From Acidimicrobiaceae bacterium (GTDB taxonomy: Bacteria > Actinomycetota > Acidimicrobiia > Acidimicrobiales > RAAP-2), in NCBI GenBank assembly GCA_027306605.1, contig DAHUZK010000071.1:102677-166676 (forward strand): a DNA stretch of 64,000 nucleotides. The letters are read 5' to 3'. The notes below the pieces were generated by a model that ran no database searches, was not told the origin of the DNA, and saw only the letters and a program-made list of their open reading frames with translations. Positions 26,179-34,233 of this stretch are shown here, in pieces; position 1 is the stretch's first letter, and each line of letters begins with the position of its first letter. Made by a program: the position numbers and the translations under genes.

Positions 26179-26622
26179 TCAGGCCTGGTGCGCCGGTCCC
26201 GCCGACAGGAGCTCTCGCAGAACGGCCGCCTCGGCGCGCAGCACGGTCTCGTCGAGCACAGGGGTGGCGGCCAGGTCGAAGGCCTCCGACTCGAGCGGGC
26301 CACCCGCCCGCCGGTCGTCGAGCGGACGCGGCACCAGGTGCACGTGAAGGTGCGGCACCCCGTTGCCGAGGCTGAGCCAGTTCATCTTGGCCGGTCGGTA
26401 GCGCTCCTCGACGGCGCGTGCGACGCGGGCGACCTCTCCCCAGAAGCCGGCTGCCTCCTCTGCTGACAGGTCGCTGGGCTCGCAGACGTGACGGCCCTTC
26501 CAGACCACGTAGGCGTAGCCGCGGCGTACTGGACGACGACCCAGGTAGCCGTCGGACCAGCGCCCCTCGTAGACCCGCACGCCAAAGGGCGTCTCGTCCG
26601 CGCCGGCGCCTCCGGCGCACAT
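26179..26622 (-). CDS. HIT family protein
   Basis: Histidine-triad nucleotide hydrolase/transferase of 147 residues. The catalytic triad motif HLHVHLVPRP lies at residues 91-100 and is preceded by the usual MNWLSLGNGVP. The ATG at 26622 is the only start in frame: upstream there is a stop with no ATG, GTG or TTG between. The upstream codons nevertheless read TGCPMCAGG, part of a CxxC pair; if an unusual start is used further upstream, a Zn-binding CPMC knuckle would be included. It is in the same direction as the hem operon but separated from hemL by about 400 bp. Confidence 0.82.
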   Translation of the reverse strand: MCAGGAGADETPFGVRVYEGRWSDGYLGRRPVRRGYAYVVWKGRHVCEPSDLSAEEAAGFWGEVARVARAVEERYRPAKMNWLSLGNGVPHLHVHLVPRPLDDRRAGGPLESEAFDLAATPVLDETVLRAEAAVLRELLSAGPAHQA

Positions 26623-27028
26623 CGGACAGCCGGTGCCGCCACGGAGCGCCGTGAAGTCCTCCGGCCACGCGTCGCTGCTTACCCGTCCAGTCTGTCAACG
26701 GGAGGGAGGTCGGCCCCACCCCGGGCTCCTGCGCCGTTCTGCGCCCTACCCGCAGGCCCCCGCCCGCAGGGCCCCTACCCGCAGGCGCACGGCGCTCGCC
26801 CGGCCGACAGCTTGCGGCGCCGAGGGGATGTCTCCTGTGGGTGTATCCGCGCCGCGGCGGGTATTCATCTGTCCCGTATACGCGAAGCCGCCTTTGAGTC
26901 GGAGGGTGGCGACCTGGGCCATATACAGGCGGGCGCCATCCCCGCGGCGCCGCGTACAGACAAGAGCGAGCAATGCCATGCGACCGCTTGGAGGAACTTC
27001 CTCGCGACACGCCGGCCGGCGAAGGGAA
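26623..27028. other. About 400-bp gap without a recognised gene
   Basis: No reading frame in this gap resembles a known family. It contains a near-exact direct repeat of ccctacccgcaggc (around 26743 and 26763) and a short palindrome gaggaacttcctc near 26991. Part of it should carry the promoter of the HIT gene (minus) and the 3' end of the hem operon transcript. Confidence 0.5.
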
Positions 27029-28345
27029 TCAGCCCTGTCGGGTTGCCACCTCATTAGCAACCTCAGTTGCAGCTCCAGCGGCGGCGTCGACGACTCGGCC
27101 CAGCACCTGCTCGTCGTGAGCCAGCCCCGGGAACATGACCTCGTAGGGTCCCGGCGCCAAGGCCACACCTCGACGCAACATGGCATGGAAGAAGCGGCCG
27201 TAGATCCCGCTGCCAGCCAACAGGCGCGCCTCGAGATAGTCCGAGGGCACGCTCAGGGGTTCGCTCGCCGCCGGCGAGAGGAACAGTCCCACCAGCGGTC
27301 CGACGGTCGGGGCCCGCGCGGCCAAGCCACCCGACGCCACCGCCGATTCGAAGTCCGTGGCGAAGGCGGCGACGCGCGCCGACAGCGCCTCGTAGTCGGC
27401 GGGCCCGACCGCGTCGAGGACGGCGAGACCGGCCGCGGTCGCCAGTGGGTTCCCCGAGAGCGTGCCCGCCTGGTACACCGGCCCTGCCGGGGCGAGCTCG
27501 TCCATCACGGCGCCGCGGCCGCCGAAGGCGCCGACGGGCAGGCCTCCGCCGATGACCTTGCCGAAGCACCACAGGTCCGGGGTCACCCCCGACCATTCCG
27601 AGGCGCCGCCGGCGCCGATGCGGAAGCCGGTGATGACCTCGTCGAAGATCAACAGAGCGCCCACCGCGTCGCATGCGGCGCGCAGGCTTTCGAGGAACCC
27701 CGGCGCCGGAGGGACCAGGTTCATGTTCGCCGCCACCGGCTCGACGATCACGCAGGCGACCCGCTCGTCGAGCTGGGGCACGACGTTGTAGCGCACGACC
27801 TCGGTGTCGGCCACGGCGCCGGCCGACACCCCGGCGGAGCCCGGCAGGCCGAGCATGGCCACGCCGCTGCCCCCGCCGGCGAGCAGGCCGTCGGAATGCC
27901 CGTGGTAGCAGCCGTCGAACTTGACGACCCGATCACGACCGGTGGCGCCGCGCGCGAGCCGCACGGCGCTCATGGCGGCCTCGGTGCCCGACGACACCAG
28001 GCGGACCTGCTCGCAGCCGGGCACACGGCCACAGATCGCCTCGGCCAGCAGGACCTCTCCCGGGGTCGGTGCTCCGAAGGTCGTCCCGTGGCGGAGCGCG
28101 CGGCTGACCGCTCCGGTGACGGCGGGATGGGCGTGACCGAGCAACACCGCACCGTAGGACTGGACGAGGTCGACATAGCGCGTGCCCTCGGCATCGACGA
28201 CGTAGGGCCCTTGGCCCGAGACGACCGTGTATGGAGTGCCGCCCACTGACGCGAACGAGCGGACGGGCGAATCGACGCCTCCTGGAATGACCCTCCGAGC
28301 GCGGGCGAACCATTCGGCGTTGGTCGCCGACCCCTCCTCAGCCAC
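27029..28345 (-). CDS. hemL: Glutamate-1-semialdehyde 2,1-aminomutase
   Basis: PLP enzyme that makes 5-aminolevulinate in the C5 pathway, the partner of HemA. The protein has 438 residues from GTG 28345, overlapping the end of hemB by 8 nt (a TTG three bases upstream is an alternative). Key features are the opening VIPGGVDSPVRSF, LVSSGTEAAMSAVRLAR, the cofactor-phosphate region, LLIFDEVITGFR and PLP lysine Lys263 in CFGKVIGGGLPVGAFGG. It is last in the rex-hem gene series and is probably co-transcribed with hemB. Confidence 0.96.
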   Translation of the reverse strand: MAEEGSATNAEWFARARRVIPGGVDSPVRSFASVGGTPYTVVSGQGPYVVDAEGTRYVDLVQSYGAVLLGHAHPAVTGAVSRALRHGTTFGAPTPGEVLLAEAICGRVPGCEQVRLVSSGTEAAMSAVRLARGATGRDRVVKFDGCYHGHSDGLLAGGGSGVAMLGLPGSAGVSAGAVADTEVVRYNVVPQLDERVACVIVEPVAANMNLVPPAPGFLESLRAACDAVGALLIFDEVITGFRIGAGGASEWSGVTPDLWCFGKVIGGGLPVGAFGGRGAVMDELAPAGPVYQAGTLSGNPLATAAGLAVLDAVGPADYEALSARVAAFATDFESAVASGGLAARAPTVGPLVGLFLSPAASEPLSVPSDYLEARLLAGSGIYGRFFHAMLRRGVALAPGPYEVMFPGLAHDEQVLGRVVDAAAGAATEVANEVATRQG

Positions 28346-29354
28346 CAAGCGCCTCGGCCACCTCTGCCGCGAAGTAGGTGAGGACGAAGTCGGCCCCGGC
28401 CCTCTTGAGCACGGTCAGCTGCTCGAGCGCGACGGCCTCCCCGTCGAGCCAGCCGGCAGCAGCTGCCGCCTTGACCATGGCGTACTCGCCACTCACGTGG
28501 TACGCGGCCAAGGGGACGTCAACCCGGCCGCGCGCGGCGGCCAGCACGTCCAAGGAGGTCATGGCGGGCTTCACCATCACCATGTCGGCACCCTCCGCCA
28601 CGTCGAGCTCGATCTCGGCCAGGGCCTCGCGCCCGTTGCGCGGATCCTGCTGATATGCCCGGCGGTCACCGCCGCCGGCGATCGTGACGTCAACCGCGTC
28701 CCGGAACGGTCCGTAGAGGGCCGACGCGTACTTGGAGGCGTATGCCAACAGGGCCACGTCGTGGTGTCCCGATCCGTCGAGGGCGGTACGGATCGCGCCG
28801 ACCTGCCCGTCCATCATCCCGCTGGGCGCCACGACGTCGGCGCCTGCTGTGGCCTGGGCGAGGGCGATGCGCTGGTAGAGCTCGAGCGTCGGATCGTTGA
28901 GCACCTCACCTGACGGGCCGAGGATGCCGCAGTGGCCGTGCTCGGTGTACTCGTCGAGGCAGAGGTCGGCCATGAGGACGAGCTCGTCGCCCACCGCGTC
29001 GCGCAGCGCCCGCAGGGCCAGCTGGACGACACCGTCGGGGTCCCAGGCCCCACTCCCCTGCGCGTCCTTGTGCGCCGGCACACCGAAGACGATCAGGCCG
29101 GGGACACCGAGGGAGACGAGGCGCTTGGCCTCCGCCACCAACGAGTCGACCGTGTGCTGCACTTCGCCCGGCATCGAAGGGATCGGCACCGGCGAGTCGA
29201 CGCCTTCTCGCACGAACAGCGGCGCCACCAAATCGTCCACGCCGAGATGCGCCTCCGCCACGAGGCGACGCAGAGCGGGCGTGCGACGCAGACGCCGCAG
29301 GCGGCGCGCCGGGAAGGCAGCGTCCAACGAGGAGGGCCGCGCTGGCTCGGTCAC
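28338..29354 (-). CDS. hemB: Delta-aminolevulinic acid dehydratase (porphobilinogen synthase)
   Basis: Condenses two 5-aminolevulinate molecules to porphobilinogen. From GTG 29354 the protein has 338 residues. Schiff-base lysines are Lys208 (AYASKYASALYGPF) and Lys262 (VKPAMTSLDVL). The metal-site region reads ADLCLDEYTEHGHCG, with Cys132 and Cys142 but Asp134 in place of the central cysteine of three-Cys zinc enzymes, so metal use is probably mixed Zn/Mg. Upstream open frame is Ser/Pro/Arg-rich shadow sequence. It follows cobA-hemD after 38 nt and overlaps hemL. Confidence 0.96.
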   Translation of the reverse strand: MTEPARPSSLDAAFPARRLRRLRRTPALRRLVAEAHLGVDDLVAPLFVREGVDSPVPIPSMPGEVQHTVDSLVAEAKRLVSLGVPGLIVFGVPAHKDAQGSGAWDPDGVVQLALRALRDAVGDELVLMADLCLDEYTEHGHCGILGPSGEVLNDPTLELYQRIALAQATAGADVVAPSGMMDGQVGAIRTALDGSGHHDVALLAYASKYASALYGPFRDAVDVTIAGGGDRRAYQQDPRNGREALAEIELDVAEGADMVMVKPAMTSLDVLAAARGRVDVPLAAYHVSGEYAMVKAAAAAGWLDGEAVALEQLTVLKRAGADFVLTYFAAEVAEALGG

Positions 29355-29392
29355 GGCTGGCTCGGCGGGGCTGGCTCGGCCATGGACAAAGC

Positions 29393-30928
29393 CTACGAGG
29401 CGGGGGACCCGCCGCCATCCGGTCCGAAGGACCCCACCAGTTCGGCCACGATGCCCTCGGTCGAGGTATCCCACGCCTGGTGCACCCCCTCGAAACCCGC
29501 CTTCTCGGCGGCGGCGGCCGTGGTCGGGCCGATGCAGACGACGTGTGCTGGTGGCATGACGGGCGTTCCGGTGCTCGTGCGCAACCCCAAGAAGGCGCGC
29601 ACCGACGACGTGGCCGTGAAGACCAGGGCATCGGCCGCCTCGACGAGGGCGAACAGTGCCGGGTCCGGAGACGCGCCCGGAACGGTGCGATACGCCTCCA
29701 CCCGATCGACCTCCCAGCCCTTGCGGGCCAGCCCCCGAGCGAGCGTGTCCGGCGCGAGGTCGGCGCAGGGAAAGAGCACCCGTCCCGTCGACCCGGCTCC
29801 CCGTGCGGGCGCCGTCGGGAATTCCTCGACCAGCCCATGGGCACTGTGCTGAGCGGGCACCAGGTCCGGTTCGACGCCGGTACGGCGGAGGGCATCGGCG
29901 GTGGCCGGTCCCACCGCGGCCACCCCGACGCCCGCCAGGGCGCGCGCGTCGCGCAGCTCGGCCATGAAGCGGTCGACCGCGTTCGCCGACGTGACCACAA
30001 GCCAGTCGTAGGCCGACAGCCCGGCGGCGGCGGCGCGCAGAGCCGAGCCACCGTCCCCGGGACCGATCTGCCGGGTCAACGTCAGCTCGATCGTGCGGGC
30101 GCCGGCGCCTTCGAGCGCGGCCACGAGCGCCTCGCCGCGACGCTCGCCGCGCGTGACCACCACGGTGCGGCCGGCGAGAGGTCCGACGTCGCCCGAGGGG
30201 CGCACGGTGCCCAGCGCCGCCACCTCCCCGACCACGATGACAGCGGGAGCGGGCAGGTCGACATCGGCCAGGCCGGCCAGCGTGGTGCGGACCACCTGTT
30301 CGCCCGGCATCGTCCCCCGCGCGATCACCGCGGTGGGAGTGTCGGGAGACCGGCCACCAGCAATGAGGGCGTCGGCGATGGCCGAGCGCGTGCGTATCCC
30401 CATGAGAACCACGAGCGTCCCACCAGCCCGGGCGAGGGCACCCCAATCGGGGCTGCTGCTCGCCGCGCCGTCGCCGACCCGGCCCGTCACCACCGTCACC
30501 GACGAGGCCACGCCACGGTGGGTCACAGGGATGCCGGCCGCGGCGGGCACACCGAAGGCGGAGGTGACGCCGGGCACGATCTCCCAGGCGATGCCGGCGC
30601 CGGTCAAGACGTCCACCTCCTCGCCACCCCGCCCGAAGAGGAAGGGGTCGCCCCCCTTGAGGCGCACCACCACCGCAGCGCGCCGGCCGTGCTCCACGAG
30701 AAGACGGGCAATCTCGCTCTGGCGCTTTTCGGTCCCGTCGACACCCGGTCCCATGGCGGCACCGTGGCCCACGTCGATCAGCTCCGCCGAGGGCGGCACC
30801 AGCTCCAGGATCGCCGGGCTCACCAGGCGGTCGTGCAGGACGATATCGGCGCGAGCCAGCAGCGCCGCTCCCCGGCGCGTCAGGAGACCGGGATCACCCG
30901 GTCCGGCACCGACGAGGTACACCGTCAC
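29393..30928 (-). CDS. Fused uroporphyrinogen-III C-methyltransferase / uroporphyrinogen-III synthase
   Basis: A 511-residue bifunctional protein. Residues 1-240 are the CobA/SUMT methyltransferase: VYLVGAGPGDPGLLTRRG, VVVRLKGGDPFLFGRGGEE, GVTSAFGVPAAAGIPVTHRG. Residues about 250-500 are HemD (VVVTRGERRGEALVAALEG, VVTSANAVDRF, VFTATSSVRAFLGL, CIGPTTAAAAEKAG), which closes and inverts the tetrapyrrole ring. The fusion puts the synthase and the first enzyme of the siroheme/cobalamin branch in one polypeptide, as in several actinobacteria and clostridia. GTG 30928 overlaps the hemC stop by 4 nt. Confidence 0.95.
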   Translation of the reverse strand: MTVYLVGAGPGDPGLLTRRGAALLARADIVLHDRLVSPAILELVPPSAELIDVGHGAAMGPGVDGTEKRQSEIARLLVEHGRRAAVVVRLKGGDPFLFGRGGEEVDVLTGAGIAWEIVPGVTSAFGVPAAAGIPVTHRGVASSVTVVTGRVGDGAASSSPDWGALARAGGTLVVLMGIRTRSAIADALIAGGRSPDTPTAVIARGTMPGEQVVRTTLAGLADVDLPAPAVIVVGEVAALGTVRPSGDVGPLAGRTVVVTRGERRGEALVAALEGAGARTIELTLTRQIGPGDGGSALRAAAAGLSAYDWLVVTSANAVDRFMAELRDARALAGVGVAAVGPATADALRRTGVEPDLVPAQHSAHGLVEEFPTAPARGAGSTGRVLFPCADLAPDTLARGLARKGWEVDRVEAYRTVPGASPDPALFALVEAADALVFTATSSVRAFLGLRTSTGTPVMPPAHVVCIGPTTAAAAEKAGFEGVHQAWDTSTEGIVAELVGSFGPDGGGSPAS

Positions 30929-31902
30929 GACGACGGACTCTCGGAGCGGTCAGGCACCACGAACCCTTCGATGGCCGCGCCACCTCCTTCGAGAAGGGCG
31001 GCGGCCACCGCAGCACCGAGACCCTCGGGGTCGTCCCCTTCAGAAGAGAGGCGAACGAGCGTGCGCCCGTCACCACTGGCGAGCAGGCCCGTCGCTCGGA
31101 GTGCCCGCTCGCCACCTCGCTCGCCACCTCGCTCGCCACCCACCGGTTCGGCGAAGGCGGCCACCGGGACCGTGCAACTCCCGCCCAGCGCGGCGAGCAC
31201 AGCCCGTTCGGCCCGCAGGGCCCGGTGGCTCGGGGCGTGGTCGATCGCACCCAACAGAGCGACCGCGCGCGGGTCGTCGGCGCGGCACTGCACGGCGATG
31301 CAGCCCTGTCCGGCCTGGGGCAGCAGGTCGACGGGATCGACCACGTCGCTCAGTCGCTGCTCCCAGCCCAGTCGGATCATCGCCGCCACGGCGACGACCA
31401 CCGCCGACACGGCGCCCTCCTCTCCCACCGCGACCCGGCGCGCCATGTTGCCGCGCAGGTCGGTGAACACCAGGTCCGGCCTGAGGTAGGCCAGCTGGGC
31501 TCGGCGCCGGGCCGATCCGGTGGCGACGAGACCTCCGGGGGGGAGGGCGGCGAGTCCGCAACCGACCAGGCCGTCGCGCGGGTCGGACCGCCGCGGCACC
31601 GCGCCGAGCGCCAGATGCGCCGGCATGGTCGAGGTCATGTCCTTGGCCGAATGCACTGCCGCGTCGGCCCGGCCGTCCTCGACCGCGGCCTCGACCTCGG
31701 TGACGAACACACCCTGCCCCCCGATGCGATCGAGCGACGCCGCCGGCTCCCGGTCGCCCCGTGTACGGACGATGAGCGGCTCGACCACCAGGCCGGGATG
31801 CGCCTCGCGCAGGAGCGCCGACACGATGTCGGTCTGGCGCAACGCGAGGGGCGAACCCCTGGTGGCCAGGCGGAGGATACCCAGGGCGCTGACACTCCCC
31901 AT
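30925..31902 (-). CDS. hemC: Hydroxymethylbilane synthase (porphobilinogen deaminase)
   Basis: Polymerises four porphobilinogens to hydroxymethylbilane. The ATG at 31902 gives 325 residues. Catalytic Asp88 lies in VHSAKDMTS, the cofactor-binding arginines in ATGSARRRAQL and DLRGNMARRV, and the dipyrromethane-anchoring Cys243 in LGGSCTVPVAAFAE. The loop just after the cysteine domain contains three GGER tetrapeptides (about 255-266) from a triplicated 12-bp unit. It starts 8 nt after hemA and overlaps the cobA-hemD fusion by 4 nt. Confidence 0.96.
   Translation of the reverse strand: MGSVSALGILRLATRGSPLALRQTDIVSALLREAHPGLVVEPLIVRTRGDREPAASLDRIGGQGVFVTEVEAAVEDGRADAAVHSAKDMTSTMPAHLALGAVPRRSDPRDGLVGCGLAALPPGGLVATGSARRRAQLAYLRPDLVFTDLRGNMARRVAVGEEGAVSAVVVAVAAMIRLGWEQRLSDVVDPVDLLPQAGQGCIAVQCRADDPRAVALLGAIDHAPSHRALRAERAVLAALGGSCTVPVAAFAEPVGGERGGERGGERALRATGLLASGDGRTLVRLSSEGDDPEGLGAAVAAALLEGGGAAIEGFVVPDRSESPSS
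31106..31141. repeat. Three 12-bp tandem units in hemC
   Basis: The unit cgctcgccacct occurs three times in tandem (last base differs in the third copy). It encodes the GGERGGERGGER stretch on the minus strand, in a surface loop after the cofactor cysteine. Confidence 0.9.
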
Positions 31903-31910
31903 GCCGGCGG

Positions 31911-33185
31911 CTACAGGTCGAACAGGATGCGGAGTGCCTCGACGAGGCGCTCGCCGCGAGGTGTGCCGGCGGTCTCCTTGAGCAGCACCGTCGGCTCGTG
32001 CAACACCTTGGCCAGTGCCGCCCTGGTCGCCTGGTCCACCTGGTCCCACTCGTCCTCGGTCAAGTCGGCCAACTGGGCGCGATGACGCTCGAGCTCGGCG
32101 ACGCGCAACGATTCGAGGCGCGCCCGCAAGGCCGCGATGATCGGGGCCGCCCCGCGCTGCCGGCTCGCCGTCCGGAAACGTTCGACCTCGGCATCGACGA
32201 TGGCCTGTGCCGCCTTGGATTCCTCGGCACGGTCACCCAGGGCACGGGCGACCGAGGCGCCCAAGGTGTCCATGTCGAGCAAGGTGATGTGGGGACGAGT
32301 CCCGACCTCCGGGTCGACGTTACGCGGCACACCGAGGTCGATCACCCGAAGCGGGCCCGACACGCCCGTGAAGTCAGCGGCGTCGAGGACGTGCGCCTCG
32401 GCAGCCACTGCCGTGAGCACCACGTCGGCATCGGCCAGCTCGGCGGCGGCGCGGTCGAGCGCGGTGGCCCGCAGCTCGAAGCGCGCGACTTCGGCCGTGC
32501 GCACGAGCGATTGGGCCCGCGCCTCGGAGCGATTGACGACGACGACGCGACGGGGCGCGTGCTCGGGCGCGAGGTCCGAGAGTGCACGGCAGACGCCGGC
32601 TCCCATCTCGCCTGCTCCCACCACGACGACGCGGGCATCGTGCAGCCCGGCGGGGTCCTCGCCGCGAGCGACCGTCACCGCGGCGTAGGCGAACGACGTC
32701 GTACCACGGCTGATGCCCGTCTCCGTGCGCACGCGTTTGCCTGTCTGCAAGGCATGGCGGAAGAGGGCGGACAGGACAGGGCCGCAGGTTCCCTCCTCCT
32801 GGGCGCGTTCGAAGGCTCGCCGGACCTGACCGACGACTTCGGTCTCGCCCGTGACCACCGACTCGAGTCCCGCCGTCACAGCGAAGAGGTGCGCGGTGAC
32901 GTCGTCATCGAAGCGGATGACCGCATGGGCCGAGAGCTCCTCCACGGAGCGGCCTGACTCCTCGGAGAGGACCTCGTAGATCTCGGCCACGGCGTCGTGG
33001 AAGCGGTCGACCACGGCGTAGACCTCGGTGCGCAGGCAGGTCGAGAGCACGACCGTCTCCTGGACGTTGCGGCGGTGACCCAAGGCGGCGAGGACCTTGT
33101 GCAGGTCGTCGTCGGCAATGGCCGCTGCCTCGAGCAACGGGAGCGGGGCTTGCGTGTGCTGGAGCCCTACGACGACGACGGACAA
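31911..33185 (-). CDS. hemA: Glutamyl-tRNA reductase
   Basis: First committed enzyme of C5-pathway tetrapyrrole synthesis, NADPH-dependent. The start is TTG 33185: it gives the canonical opening SVVVVGLQHTQAPL and is preceded by a perfect AGGAGG at five-base spacing, so the longer in-frame extension upstream is rejected. The 424-residue protein has catalytic Cys50 in VLSTCLRTEVYA, the NADP motif VVVVGAGEMGAG, VIDLGVPRNVDP and a C-terminal dimerisation helix. It is first of the hemA-hemC-cobA/hemD-hemB-hemL series and lies 140 nt after rex. Confidence 0.96.
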   Translation of the reverse strand: MSVVVVGLQHTQAPLPLLEAAAIADDDLHKVLAALGHRRNVQETVVLSTCLRTEVYAVVDRFHDAVAEIYEVLSEESGRSVEELSAHAVIRFDDDVTAHLFAVTAGLESVVTGETEVVGQVRRAFERAQEEGTCGPVLSALFRHALQTGKRVRTETGISRGTTSFAYAAVTVARGEDPAGLHDARVVVVGAGEMGAGVCRALSDLAPEHAPRRVVVVNRSEARAQSLVRTAEVARFELRATALDRAAAELADADVVLTAVAAEAHVLDAADFTGVSGPLRVIDLGVPRNVDPEVGTRPHITLLDMDTLGASVARALGDRAEESKAAQAIVDAEVERFRTASRQRGAAPIIAALRARLESLRVAELERHRAQLADLTEDEWDQVDQATRAALAKVLHEPTVLLKETAGTPRGERLVEALRILFDL

Positions 33186-33190
33186 TGGTT

Positions 33191-33196
33191 TCCTCC
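33191..33196 (-). promoter_or_regulatory. Strong ribosome binding site that fixes the hemA TTG start
   Basis: AGGAGG on the minus strand (33196-33191), five bases upstream of the TTG at 33185. This is the best Shine-Dalgarno sequence in the region and decides for TTG over upstream ATG/GTG codons. Confidence 0.85.
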
Positions 33197-33232
33197 TGTG
33201 CAAAGGCAATTCTGCCGGGAATTCCGGCGGAT

Positions 33233-33265
33233 GTGCCACTCACCCACCTCACGGGCACGTGGCAC
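33233..33265. promoter_or_regulatory. Inverted repeat upstream of hemA
   Basis: gtgccac (33233-33239) and gtggcac (33259-33265) form seven-base arms with a 19-base spacer that itself contains cacgtg-like symmetry. It lies about 48-80 bases upstream of the hemA start, in the only sizeable gap of the rex-hem series, so it could be an operator or an attenuating hairpin. Confidence 0.4.
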
Positions 33266-33284
33266 GCTGGAAGACACCGCGGGC

Positions 33285-33312
33285 CGGGACCGGGGACCGG
33301 GGACCGGACCGG
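33285..33312. repeat. GGGACCG tandem repeats just downstream of rex
   Basis: Three to four copies of gggaccg-type heptamers lie between the rex stop and hemA. No function is evident. Confidence 0.7.
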
Positions 33313-33325
33313 AATCAGGGGCAGG

Positions 33326-34168
33326 TCAAGGTCCCAAGTCGGAGCCCGGGGAGAACCCGACCGAACGCATGAGCGGCGCCCTCTCCTCCTCTGGCACTCC
33401 GATATCGACGCCGTCATCTTGGCTCTGACCCTCGACACCCTCGCCACCACGGGAGCCTTCGATGCCGGCCCGGGCAATCACACGGCGGGCCCGGTAGAAG
33501 CCGAGGACCTGCAACTCGATGGAGAGATCGACGTAGCGCAACTGCACGCTCGTCGGCACGGTGAGGACCCGCGGTGCGAAATTCAAGATGGAGGTGACGC
33601 CCGCCCGCACCAACAGGTCGGCCACGCCCTGCGCGGCCCATCCCGGGGTCGTGATGACGCCGATGTCAGGACACTCCGAGACGCTGAGGTGCGTGAGGTC
33701 GTCCATGTGGCGCACCGTGATGCCCCGGATCTCGTCGCCGACGACGGCCGGATCGACGTCGAAGAGAGCCGTGATCTGACAACCACGTGAGGCGAAACCG
33801 GCGGAATTGGTGAGAGCCCGCCCGAGGTTCCCGATACCGACGATGGCGACGGACCAGTTCTCGTCGAGGCCGAGGGTGCGGTCGATCTGAGCGACGAGGA
33901 ATTCCGCGTCGTAGCCCGAACCGCGCGTGCCGAAGGAACCGAGCAGCGACAGATCCTTGCGCACCTTGGCCGCGTTCACGCGTGCCAGGCCGGCCAGACG
34001 CTCTGAGGACACGGTGTGCTGCCCCGCCCGCACGAGCTCAGCCAGGATCCGTTGGTAGATGGGCAGGCGCAGGACCGTCGCCTCGGGTATCCGCTTCGTT
34101 CCCCCGTTGTGTCCCGCGCCGCCCTCGGGCCCGGTGGCTCCCCTCTCGCGGGGTTGCCGGTCGCTCAT
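33326..34168 (-). CDS. rex: Redox-sensing transcriptional repressor Rex
   Basis: NADH-responsive repressor of respiratory and fermentative genes. The 280-residue protein from ATG 34168 has an N-terminal winged helix (RLPIYQRILAELVRAGQHTV, AKVRKDLSLLGSFGTRGSGY), a Rossmann domain with VAIVGIGNLGRAL, and the C-terminal domain-swapped helix (YVDLSIELQVLGFYRARR). About 40 extra polar residues follow. In Streptomyces rex heads a rex-hemACD operon and controls nuo; the same neighbourhood here supports conserved control of heme supply and probably of the nuo operon 10 kb away. No clear Rex operator is visible upstream of nuoA or rex. Confidence 0.95.
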   Translation of the reverse strand: MSDRQPRERGATGPEGGAGHNGGTKRIPEATVLRLPIYQRILAELVRAGQHTVSSERLAGLARVNAAKVRKDLSLLGSFGTRGSGYDAEFLVAQIDRTLGLDENWSVAIVGIGNLGRALTNSAGFASRGCQITALFDVDPAVVGDEIRGITVRHMDDLTHLSVSECPDIGVITTPGWAAQGVADLLVRAGVTSILNFAPRVLTVPTSVQLRYVDLSIELQVLGFYRARRVIARAGIEGSRGGEGVEGQSQDDGVDIGVPEEERAPLMRSVGFSPGSDLGP

Positions 34169-34187
34169 CAGGCTCGGATGGTACCGA

Positions 34188-34233
34188 GGCCAATCGTCAC
34201 CAAGCCAACAGGCCGATTCTCACCAGGCCAACA
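34188..34233. repeat. 23-bp imperfect tandem repeat spanning the end of the SAM hydroxide adenosyltransferase gene and the rex leader
   Basis: Two copies of the 23-bp unit (34188-34210, 34211-34233) differ at a few positions; both begin ggcc and end gccaaca. The upper copy contains the stop codon of the upstream gene, the lower copy lies in the rex 5' region, where it could also act as paired binding sites. Confidence 0.75.

Noticed and set aside
26700..27020. tRNA or small RNA in the gap before hemL
   Set aside because: No cloverleaf or stable conserved fold could be drawn; only short repeats were seen.
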